NCBI GenBank assembly: GCA_943323725.2
Contig: CALPIW020000012.1
Span: forward strand, 1-15,276
Direction: 5' to 3'
DNA length: 15,276 nt
Origin: Polynucleobacter meluiroseus
GTDB taxonomy: Bacteria; Verrucomicrobiota; Verrucomicrobiia; Opitutales; UBA953
In this document: positions 1 through 6,343 of the stretch, in pieces
Layout of the letters: each line of letters opens with the position of its first letter
Numbering within the stretch: the stretch's first letter is position 1
Program-made: the position numbers and the translations under genes
Notes under the pieces: model-generated
The model's database searches: none
Seen by the model: only the letters and a program-made list of their open reading frames with translations
Told to the model about the DNA's origin: nothing

Positions 1-420
1 GAGGAGCGACGCCCCGACGGCCCATTCGCCGCCGATGCCGAGCGCGGCCAGGAAACGGAAGATCATCAGCTGCCACCAAGTCTGCGCGAAGAACGACAAG
101 CCCGTGAACAAGGCGTAAGTCAGGATGGTCAGGACCAACGTCCGACTACGGCCGAGGCGGTCGCCGATGATGCCGAAGAAGGCGCCGCCGAGGGCCCAGC
201 CGAGCAGGAAGGCCGCCTGAATCCACGAGCCGTAGAGCGGCACGGTCGGGTCAGCCTCGGGGACCAGCAGCAGCTCGGCCACGAAGACCGTGGCGACGAG
301 CGTGTACAGGTGCAGGTCAAGCCCATCAAAGAACCAGCCGAGCCAGGCAGCGAAGCCGGACTTCTTCTGGTGGGTCGTCAGCTCGCTGAGCTTCGTGGCT
401 TCGGCGGGGGCGTCGCGCAT
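1..420 (-). CDS. MFS transporter, organic acid:H+ symporter-like (N-terminal 140 residues, cut by window edge)
   Basis: The frame is open from an ATG at 420 to the left edge, giving 140 residues; the C-terminal part lies outside. It is a major facilitator permease of the inner membrane. Visible: a short cytoplasmic N-terminus, a first helix around residues 22-45 containing GWFFDGLDLHLY with Asp32 and Asp35, a helix 2, the MFS motif A loop GDRLGRSR, and RFLAALGIGGEWAVG in helix 4. The DGxD pair in helix 1 is known from aromatic-acid/H+ symporters such as PcaK, where both Asp residues matter for transport, and related motifs occur in other acid symporters. It is clearly related to the complete transporter at 2897-4222, with the Asp at the same residue number (32). 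It follows the ThuA gene on the same strand after 66 bases that hold a hairpin, so it may be transcribed separately. No Shine-Dalgarno precedes the ATG. The substrate is unknown; a carboxylate is likely. Confidence 0.85.
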   Translation of the reverse strand, partial: MRDAPAEATKLSELTTHQKKSGFAAWLGWFFDGLDLHLYTLVATVFVAELLLVPEADPTVPLYGSWIQAAFLLGWALGGAFFGIIGDRLGRSRTLVLTILTYALFTGLSFFAQTWWQLMIFRFLAALGIGGEWAVGASLL

Positions 421-450
421 GAGGAGACAGTTGAAACCGCCTAGAAATTA

Positions 451-478
451 GCAAGGCGGGCTTTGCGGCCCGCCCTGC
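451..478 (-). terminator. Hairpin terminator-like element after the ThuA gene
   Basis: Arms at 451-461 and 468-478 pair over 11 bases with one A/C mismatch, around a 6-base loop. Read leftward, the stem is followed by TAATTTCTAG, a weak T-rich tract rather than a full U-run. It lies 8 bases past the ThuA stop codon. It probably ends or attenuates the leftward transcript before the edge transporter. Confidence 0.5.
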
Positions 479-486
479 GTGGGGAC

Positions 487-1431
487 TTACTTCTTCTTGG
501 CGTCCGCCTTCTTGGCCGGCGCCTTGGCCTTCGGGGCGGGCGTCGGGGTGTAAGGCTGGTTCGTCATGGCGCCCGGGGCGACCTTCAGGAGGTTCGCGGA
601 CATATCCGCGGCCTTGGCATCGCCGTTGGCCCACTTGAGGGCGCCGACCAGGATCTGCTGGAAGGTCGGGTTGGTCCAGACGTCCTCGCGGTGACCCATG
701 GCGGTGTAGAAGACGCGGCCCTTGCCTTCGTGCTTGGCCCAGCAGTTCGGGTAGGCGGGACGCTTGTAGTCGTCGCCTTCGAGGGCGGGCTCATTGAAGG
801 TGGTCAGGACGTGGATCTCCGGACGGAAGTCCTTGAGGGTGTACCACTCTTCCATGAAGGAGAACGAGTCGCCGACCTTCTCGAAGCCAGGGAAGGTCTT
901 GTCGATGACCTTGTTCACGCCGTCCTGCTGCTTGCCGTGGCGGATGAACTCGGCGCCGAGGAAGCAGACGTAGGCGTCGGCCTTGTCGCCGTGGTTCTTG
1001 AAACGCTCAGGGCCCTTCACGGCCTCGTTGTCGGTATGGAAAGTGTCAGCCGCGGAGTGCGTGCCCACGAAGCCCTTGCCGGACTTCACGAAGTCGAAGA
1101 GCGCCTGCTTGCCGGCCATGGACATCGGCGGATTCTTGTCGGTCCCTTCGGAGCAGAGGTCGCCGGTGGTGTAGAACATCACGGTGTCGAACTGGGCGAG
1201 GTACTCGGGCGAGAACTTCGAGCCGTCCTTGGAGAAGACGAACTCGATGTTGTTGGCGACGCCGAGCTCGAGGAGCTGCTTCTCGGCGAAGCTAGGCTGG
1301 CCCTTCTTGTACGAGATCACCTCGTGCTCGTAGCCCGAGGACTTGGTGAAGAAGAGCACCTTACGCTTGGGGGCGTCGGCGGCGGACGCGGTGAGCGCGA
1401 GCAGGCAGAGGAGGAGCGAGCGGAGGATCAT
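487..1431 (-). CDS. Secreted ThuA-domain protein (trehalose utilization-like, glutamine amidotransferase fold)
   Basis: A 314-residue protein. Residues 1-18 form a signal peptide (MILRSLLLCLLALTASAA), so it acts outside the cytoplasm. Residues about 22-270 are a ThuA domain: KVLFFTKSSGYEH at the start, GFVGTHSAADTF at 120-131 (the strand-turn where the related amidotransferases carry their nucleophile; there is no Cys here), EEWYTL at 194-199, and GKGRVFYTAMGH followed by VWTNPTF near 236-257. ThuA proteins are often found with carbohydrate-catabolic genes, and their reaction is poorly defined. Residues 295-314 are a low-complexity Pro/Ala/Lys tail ending in KKADAKKK. The gene lies 52 bases after the enolase-superfamily gene on the same strand, so probably belongs to that transcript. 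The first ATG gives a proper signal peptide, which supports the start; no good Shine-Dalgarno is present. Confidence 0.88.
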   Translation of the reverse strand: MILRSLLLCLLALTASAADAPKRKVLFFTKSSGYEHEVISYKKGQPSFAEKQLLELGVANNIEFVFSKDGSKFSPEYLAQFDTVMFYTTGDLCSEGTDKNPPMSMAGKQALFDFVKSGKGFVGTHSAADTFHTDNEAVKGPERFKNHGDKADAYVCFLGAEFIRHGKQQDGVNKVIDKTFPGFEKVGDSFSFMEEWYTLKDFRPEIHVLTTFNEPALEGDDYKRPAYPNCWAKHEGKGRVFYTAMGHREDVWTNPTFQQILVGALKWANGDAKAADMSANLLKVAPGAMTNQPYTPTPAPKAKAPAKKADAKKK

Positions 1432-1483
1432 GGGGGTCCGTCGAACAAACCCGCCCTACCCCCCGCAGGCAAGCCGATAGGAC

Positions 1484-2890
1484 TCAGCGGCCGGCGGAGC
1501 GGCGCGCCGGCGGCAGCGTGCGGGCGATCTCCGCCAGGCGATAGCCGAAGCCCGGGCCGCGTAGGCTGGAGCCGTCGACCTGCCCTTCGCGGCGGGCGTA
1601 GAGGGCCGGATGGACCGCGGCTTCGGGCGCGGAGGCCGCCGGATAGAACTGCATGCCGTTGGTCTCCACGCCCGCGATGGTCGGGGCATGGGCGGCGAGC
1701 AGGACATGCGTCATCTGCGCCATCATGGGATTGGTCAGGTCCTGCACCATCAGCTGCATCCCATGGGCGCGGGCCCAGCAGAGGCTGAGGAGCGCGCCCG
1801 TCTGGGTCTTGCAGGTCTTGAGCGCCACGCCGGTCCAGCCGAGTTCGCGGCCCAGACGGACGATGCGCCAATCGTGCGCGCTCTCATCGAGGAAGAGCGG
1901 CATGCGCTGGCTGACGGAATGGACGTCGATGAGGTGCTCCTCGAGTTCGTACGGGAACGGCTGTTCGACATAGCTGAGACGCTGCCAGAGCTCAGGCAAT
2001 TCGGCCTTCACGCGGTCGAGGACACCGTTCACGTAGGCCGGGTCCATGACCGTGCAGTTGAAGTCGGCGGTGAAGAGCTCCACGCCGAGCGGCAGGCCGA
2101 CCTCGGCGACACGCTTCAATCGTTCGAAATCCCAAGCCGCATCATTGCCGCGCAATTTCACCTTCAGCGCCTTGAGGCCGTCGGTCTTGATCCACTCGTC
2201 GAGCGAAGACGGGTAGCCGTCGGCGACCTTGTTCGCACCGGCTTCGGCGAGCGTGAGGAAATCGAGGCCGCCGACGAGATGCCAGGCGAGCAGCTTGGCT
2301 GTGACGGGCGAGCGGAAATAATCCGCGGGATAGCGGCCGGCGAAGGAGACTTCCTTGGCGTCGGCGGCGGGCGTGACGAACGCGGAGAGGTCTCGATTCA
2401 TCCACGGCGCAGCGTAGGTCGAGTAGGTCGGCACCCCATGGGCCACGCCATAGGCGTCGTGCAGGGCGAGGTCGAACGGCGAACAGCAGACCAGCGCCGC
2501 GAGGGTCGGGATGGCGACGCCTTCCGGCAAGCCGGCGTTGAACTTCGCAAGGACGCCCGGCAGGGCGTCTTCGAGGAAGTCGTGGCCGATTTCCAAGGGA
2601 TGCCCGCGTGCCGCGAATACCGCATAGGCCTCGGTGAGCGTGTCGCAGAAATCCTGCAGCGCCTTGAGACGGACGTCGTAAGCGAGCGGCGAAGGCCAGA
2701 CCCACTGCACGCTGAGCGGGGTCTCGCCCCACCCTTCGGCGAGGGAACCGTCAGCCTTCTCGACCGTCACGCAGACACGGGCGCAGACGACGCTCGTGAG
2801 GGTCTCGTGACCGAACTTCAGCGGCAGGCGCAGGGTCACCGGCAAGGCATGCCAGCGCACCGCGCGGATCCGGATGTCGCGAGGGTTCAT
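1484..2890 (-). CDS. Enolase-superfamily enzyme, muconate-lactonizing/epimerase-like (KxK subgroup)
   Basis: A 468-residue cytoplasmic enzyme of the mandelate racemase/muconate-lactonizing branch. The N-terminal capping domain covers about residues 1-150 and the modified TIM barrel about 165-440. Active-site residues can be placed: KVK at 243-245 (the KxK at the end of barrel strand 2), metal ligands Asp276 (FTADFN), Glu309 (YVEQPF) and Asp335 or Glu336 (LFLDES), and Lys358 (GVALKTCKTQTG) on strand 6. Members of this kind abstract the proton next to a carboxylate and then racemize, cycloisomerize or eliminate. The protein is longer than the usual 350-400 residues; about 60 extra residues separate the end of the capping region from KVK. 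The start lies 6 bases beyond the stop of the upstream MFS gene, so the two are almost certainly co-transcribed. Product specificity cannot be read from sequence; dipeptide epimerase, cycloisomerase or a new activity are all possible. Confidence 0.85.
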   Translation of the reverse strand: MNPRDIRIRAVRWHALPVTLRLPLKFGHETLTSVVCARVCVTVEKADGSLAEGWGETPLSVQWVWPSPLAYDVRLKALQDFCDTLTEAYAVFAARGHPLEIGHDFLEDALPGVLAKFNAGLPEGVAIPTLAALVCCSPFDLALHDAYGVAHGVPTYSTYAAPWMNRDLSAFVTPAADAKEVSFAGRYPADYFRSPVTAKLLAWHLVGGLDFLTLAEAGANKVADGYPSSLDEWIKTDGLKALKVKLRGNDAAWDFERLKRVAEVGLPLGVELFTADFNCTVMDPAYVNGVLDRVKAELPELWQRLSYVEQPFPYELEEHLIDVHSVSQRMPLFLDESAHDWRIVRLGRELGWTGVALKTCKTQTGALLSLCWARAHGMQLMVQDLTNPMMAQMTHVLLAAHAPTIAGVETNGMQFYPAASAPEAAVHPALYARREGQVDGSSLRGPGFGYRLAEIARTLPPARRSAGR

Positions 2891-2896
2891 CGCCGA

Positions 2897-4222
2897 TCAG
2901 TCTTGGAGAGCCTGACCCGAAGTTTCCTTGCCGAGGAAGGCGACGAGCAGGCCGACCCCGTAGACAAGGGTGATCGCGGCCGCGGCCTGCTGGTAGCCGC
3001 CGAGGCTCTCGACCAACTTGCCGCTGAGCAGCACGAAAGGCACGGCGACCAGACGTCCGGTATTGTAGCAGATGCCCTGCCCCGTCGCGCGGACGCGGGT
3101 CGGGAAGAGTTCCGGCAGATAGAGCGGGAAGAAACCGAAGAAGGCCGTGGCGGCCATCCCGAGCAAGAAGACCTTCGCGGCCATGATCCAAGGAAAGATG
3201 CCGAAGAGCATGTCGCCGGACCAATCCGCCGGAGTCCGGTAGATCCAGACCGTGGCAGCCAAGGCGAAGCAGCAGAGCAGCTGGTAACCCAACCGACGAC
3301 GCAGGCCGGCCAGGAGGAGCGGCGCCACGAAAGTGCTGCAACAGGCCCCGACGGAGACGAGCACCATCGCCATGGCCTTGGCGCGGGGATTATCCGGCCC
3401 GGCGAGATCGCCGACCCAGAGCGGGACCCATTGTACCGCGCCCCAGGTGCCGACGAAGACCACCGAGACCATCAGGATGCCGGCGAGCGTCGCACCGCGG
3501 AGCTCCCCGCTGAACACCTCGCCGATCTTGGAGCGGGCGGGCGCGACCGAAGCGGCCTCTTTCGCGGCGGAGCGTTCCCACTTTTCGGACTCGGGTACGA
3601 ACAGACGGATAAGCAAGGTCAGGATCGCCGGCGAAGCGCCGATGAGAAAGTGGATGCGCCAGGAAGAGCCATCGGCGGGATAAGCGAGCGCCATGCAACC
3701 GACGAGCACCATGCCGAGGTTGGCGGCCATGCCGATGGCCCCGGCCATCTTGGAGCGATGGCGTTCCGGCCAGGCTTCCATCACCAGGGCCACGCCGAGC
3801 GCCCATTCGCCGCCCATGCCGAGCGCCGCCATGAAACGGGCGGCGGCGAGGTGCGTCGGATCCGTCGCGAAGTAGCAGACGCCGCTGAAGATCGAGTAGA
3901 AGAGGATACTGAAGGACATCGCCTTGACGCGCCCGATGCGGTCGCCGAGCCAGCCGAAGGCCGCGCCACCGAGCGCGGCGCCGACGAGGAAGGCCGAAGT
4001 GATGATGCCCATCCAGCCGCCGACCCAGCCGTTGATCGCCTTGGCGCCGAGCGCGGCGATGTCGGCGGGTACCATGCTCTTGAGCGCCGGACCCGCGAGC
4101 GTCGGGAAGAGCGCCTGCTCATAGCCGTCCATCATCCAACCAAGGAAACCGGCGAGCAGCGTCATCTGCATGCCCTTCGTGATCGCATCACGGGTGTCTT
4201 TGGCGTCGTGCATGGGGTTCAT
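2897..4222 (-). CDS. MFS transporter, organic acid/metabolite:H+ symporter-like
   Basis: A complete 441-residue permease with about 12 membrane helices, of normal MFS length. Helix 1 carries GWMMDGYEQALFP with Asp32 and Glu35, the position of the essential acidic pair in acid:H+ symporters. Motif A is GDRIGRVK at 93-100, helix 4 has RFMAALGMGGEWALG at 129-143, PESEKWERS at 210-218 starts the central cytoplasmic loop, and PELFPTRVRATGQG lies at 370-383, all typical of the sugar/metabolite symporter group. It is flanked by the LysR gene 45 bases upstream and the enolase-superfamily gene 6 bases downstream, both on the same strand. It is therefore the likely importer of the pathway substrate. 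The ATG at 4222 is chosen as the first in frame; a second Met is at residue 4. Upstream I see no Shine-Dalgarno on this strand. Confidence 0.88.
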   Translation of the reverse strand: MNPMHDAKDTRDAITKGMQMTLLAGFLGWMMDGYEQALFPTLAGPALKSMVPADIAALGAKAINGWVGGWMGIITSAFLVGAALGGAAFGWLGDRIGRVKAMSFSILFYSIFSGVCYFATDPTHLAAARFMAALGMGGEWALGVALVMEAWPERHRSKMAGAIGMAANLGMVLVGCMALAYPADGSSWRIHFLIGASPAILTLLIRLFVPESEKWERSAAKEAASVAPARSKIGEVFSGELRGATLAGILMVSVVFVGTWGAVQWVPLWVGDLAGPDNPRAKAMAMVLVSVGACCSTFVAPLLLAGLRRRLGYQLLCCFALAATVWIYRTPADWSGDMLFGIFPWIMAAKVFLLGMAATAFFGFFPLYLPELFPTRVRATGQGICYNTGRLVAVPFVLLSGKLVESLGGYQQAAAAITLVYGVGLLVAFLGKETSGQALQD

Positions 4223-4267
4223 GTCATCAGAAGGAGTTATTCCGCGGCTTCAAGGGGCGATTTGGGA

Positions 4268-5143
4268 CTAAGCGACGGCCTCGCCGATCAGCAGCCGACG
4301 GAACGACTGGGCGGCGGGGGAAAGTTCCTGGCCACGACGTTGCAGCAAGGCCACCGAACGTCGGACGGGGGCGCCGCCCAGCCGGACCACCGCGCAACCC
4401 GGCACGGAGCCGCGGGCCGCGAGTTCGGGCAGCAGCGCGATACCGAGGTCCGCCGCCACGAGCGAACGGATCGTCTCGAGTTCGCCGCTCTCGCAGGCCG
4501 TCCGCGGCTCGAAACCGGCCGCGCGGCAGGCCGCCTGGGCGACATCGCGGGCCCGGCCCTTGTAAAAGACGAACGCTTCCTTCGCCAGATCGGACAACTT
4601 GGGCAGACGTCGACGCGCCAGCGCATGCTTCTTAGGCACCAGGAGCACGAAAGATTCATCCAGCAGCGGGGTCACCTGGAAGGCGTCGCCAGACGCCGGC
4701 AGCTGGACAACGCCGAGTTCGATCCTGCCCGCTTCCACCCATTGCGCCACGGCCTCCGACGTGCCCTCGAGCAAGGCGAGTTCGACCTGCGGATGCTTGC
4801 GGCGGAAGGCCGCGACGGCGGCGGGCAGAAGGCACGCGCTCACGGAAGGAATCGCTCCCACGGCCAGCCTACCACCCTTCAGGGCGACTTGATCGCTGAC
4901 CGCCCGACGCGTCGCCAAGGCCTGCGCCAACAGGGCCTCCGCATGAATCCGCAGGGTCTCCCCTGCCGGGGTAAGGGTCGTCTCGCGCCGGCCGCGATTG
5001 AACAGCCGGGCGCCCAGCTCCGCTTCGAGCTTACGCATCTGCTCGCTCAAGGCGGCCTGCGCCAGGTTCAGCTTGGCCGCGGCGCGCGTGAAGCTCCGCT
5101 GCCGCGCGGCTTCGAGGAAGTATTCCAGCTGATAGAGGTCCAT
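4268..5143 (-). CDS. LysR-type transcriptional regulator
   Basis: A 291-residue regulator of typical LysR length. The winged helix-turn-helix occupies about residues 3-62: QLEYFLEAARQRSFTRAAAK, then LNLAQAALSEQMRKLE as recognition helix region, and LGARLFNRGRRETTLTPAGE. A linker helix runs to about residue 88 and the two-part effector domain covers about 90-290 (starting GRLAVGAIPS). Such regulators bind a pathway metabolite and activate a divergent or neighbouring operon while often repressing themselves. Here the gene heads the leftward run and faces the aldolase gene across a 73-base spacer holding a perfect LysR-type dyad, so it probably controls both directions. The ligand is not predictable. 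The ATG at 5143 opens directly into the conserved MDLYQLEYFLEAA start of the family. Confidence 0.93.
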   Translation of the reverse strand: MDLYQLEYFLEAARQRSFTRAAAKLNLAQAALSEQMRKLEAELGARLFNRGRRETTLTPAGETLRIHAEALLAQALATRRAVSDQVALKGGRLAVGAIPSVSACLLPAAVAAFRRKHPQVELALLEGTSEAVAQWVEAGRIELGVVQLPASGDAFQVTPLLDESFVLLVPKKHALARRRLPKLSDLAKEAFVFYKGRARDVAQAACRAAGFEPRTACESGELETIRSLVAADLGIALLPELAARGSVPGCAVVRLGGAPVRRSVALLQRRGQELSPAAQSFRRLLIGEAVA

Positions 5144-5177
5144 CGTTTATTCCGTCGATACTCGCTGGAAACTAATG

Positions 5178-5198
5178 TTTTTCAAGCACCATGAAAAA
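5178..5198. promoter_or_regulatory. LysR-type operator, perfect dyad TTTTTCA-N7-TGAAAAA
   Basis: Seven-base arms at 5178-5184 and 5192-5198 are perfectly complementary around a 7-base spacer. The core TTCA-N7-TGAA fits the T-N11-A box bound by LysR-family dimers. It lies in the spacer between the LysR gene and the divergent aldolase gene, 35 bases from the LysR start and 18 from the aldolase start. That closeness to the aldolase start suggests a site covering the promoter or early transcript of that gene. I see no convincing -35/-10 pair beside it. Confidence 0.6.
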
Positions 5199-5201
5199 TG
5201 G

Positions 5202-5208
5202 TAAGGTG
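5202..5208 (+). promoter_or_regulatory. Ribosome binding site deciding the aldolase start
   Basis: TAAGGTG lies 8 bases before the ATG at 5217. The alternative GTG start at 5208 would overlap this site and leave no spacing, so the ATG is preferred. It is one of very few recognisable Shine-Dalgarno sequences in this window. Confidence 0.5.
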
Positions 5209-5216
5209 TGCTCCTG

Positions 5217-6335
5217 ATGAAGCCGTTGATCGACCGCCCCGAGGACCTGCTGCCGACGACCCCTTGGTCGGCGACGAAGTGGGCCTGGACCGCCGAGGAG
5301 GCCCTCGTCGACCACCGCACCAAGGCCCGCCTCTGCTCGGCCGTGCTGCTGCCCTTCCGCGACGGGCAGCCCGACTGGGCGAGTTTCGTGTCCGAGATCC
5401 GCTGGCAGCAGGCCGCCGCCGACCACTACGGCGTCGAGCTGGTGCCGGTGCTCAACGCCGATACCGGCTATATCTTTGACCTCGATGACCGGATGTACGC
5501 CGAGGTGCTCCGCCAGTTCCGCGCGGCCTTCCCGGACCTGCGCTTCATCGCCGGCATCACCGCCCGTGGCGCGCAGGACGACACCACCTTCAAGGCCGAG
5601 CGCTACCGCGGCCTGCTGGACCTGGTCCAGGCCCATGACAACTGCGAGGTGATGATCATGACCTCGAAGGGGCTGAACACGCTCGACCCCGAGCGTCGCC
5701 GCGACGGCTACTACCAGATCGCCGAATGGCTCATCCGGCCCGGCATCGTGCACGCGCTCGAGCCCGCGTTCGTCCCGTGGGCCACGCCCTACGAGCCTTG
5801 GCTGCTCCACCAACTGGCCATCCACCCGAAGTTCGTGGGCGGCAAGGTCAGCACGCTGGACGAACCGCACTTCCTTTACTGGGCGGCGATGTGCAAGGAC
5901 CTGAAGCTCGCTTTCGCTCCGCACAGCGGCGACGACTACGGCATCGCCACCGCCATCAAGACCGGCCTGCCCCTGCTCATCGGCGCGGCCAGCAGCGCGG
6001 CCCCGCAGATCTGCGCCGCGAAGGACATGTGGCTCGACGACGGCGCGGCGGGGAAGAAGTTCCCCACGGGCACGGGTCGTTTCGACACCCGCGTCTACAA
6101 GCTCTTCGAGGCCTTCCAATCGCTTGAAGACCAGGTCTTCCGTCTCGACGCCAAGGGCAGCGCCGCCGCCTACAAGCACAGCACCGCCCACCTGCTCCAT
6201 CAGCTCGGCGTCATCGCCTCGCCCGAACCGCATCCCGCCTGCAAGGACGTCCGCGGCCCGGACGAAGCCGCCCGCATGACCGAAGCGATGGTGCGCACGC
6301 GCCGCATCTCGGAACGCCTCAACATCCCCCGCTGA
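5217..6335 (+). CDS. Dihydrodipicolinate synthase-like aldolase (DUF993-like)
   Basis: A 372-residue protein that looks like a class I TIM-barrel aldolase/lyase related to dihydrodipicolinate synthase. I recall the DUF993 group as the closest family, with moderate certainty. It is longer than classical members (about 300 residues), with extra N- and C-terminal parts. Visible: CSAVLLPFRDGQPDW at 40-54 (an early barrel strand), LVPVLNADTGYIFDLD at 75-90, FIAGITARGAQDD at 110-122, VMIMTSKGLN at 145-154 and FVGGKVSTLDEP at 206-217. Lys210 of the last is the best candidate for the Schiff-base lysine, in the place of the GIK motif of the family. Such enzymes cleave or condense 2-oxo acids. It is the first gene of the rightward pair under the LysR operator, 8 bases before the flavin reductase gene. 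The start was chosen for its Shine-Dalgarno. Substrate unknown. Confidence 0.7.
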   Translation: MKPLIDRPEDLLPTTPWSATKWAWTAEEALVDHRTKARLCSAVLLPFRDGQPDWASFVSEIRWQQAAADHYGVELVPVLNADTGYIFDLDDRMYAEVLRQFRAAFPDLRFIAGITARGAQDDTTFKAERYRGLLDLVQAHDNCEVMIMTSKGLNTLDPERRRDGYYQIAEWLIRPGIVHALEPAFVPWATPYEPWLLHQLAIHPKFVGGKVSTLDEPHFLYWAAMCKDLKLAFAPHSGDDYGIATAIKTGLPLLIGAASSAAPQICAAKDMWLDDGAAGKKFPTGTGRFDTRVYKLFEAFQSLEDQVFRLDAKGSAAAYKHSTAHLLHQLGVIASPEPHPACKDVRGPDEAARMTEAMVRTRRISERLNIPR

Positions 6336-6343
6336 ACCTTACC

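Noticed and set aside
463..1788. A 441-codon plus-strand frame across the ThuA gene.
   Set aside because: The product is Leu/Gly/Arg/Val-rich antisense to a clear ThuA domain with a signal peptide, so it is a shadow.
5150..5170. TTCC...GGAA half-dyad beside the LysR start as a second operator.
   Set aside because: Only four-base arms with a 13-base spacer; too weak to claim next to the perfect dyad at 5178-5198.
1610..5194. A 1194-codon open frame on the plus strand, opposite the enolase, MFS and LysR genes.
   Set aside because: Its translation is Arg/Glu/His/Gly-rich with no domain, while the opposite strand encodes three well-recognised families along the whole stretch. Long antisense frames without stops are expected from GC-rich codon bias. 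It also runs through the LysR/MFS gene boundary.
5208..5216. GTG start for the aldolase, three codons upstream.
   Set aside because: It overlaps the Shine-Dalgarno TAAGGTG, which is properly spaced only for the ATG at 5217.
5172..6233. A 353-codon minus-strand frame over the aldolase gene.
   Set aside because: The product is Val/Gly/Glu/Arg-rich without motifs; the plus strand has a family match and a Shine-Dalgarno.
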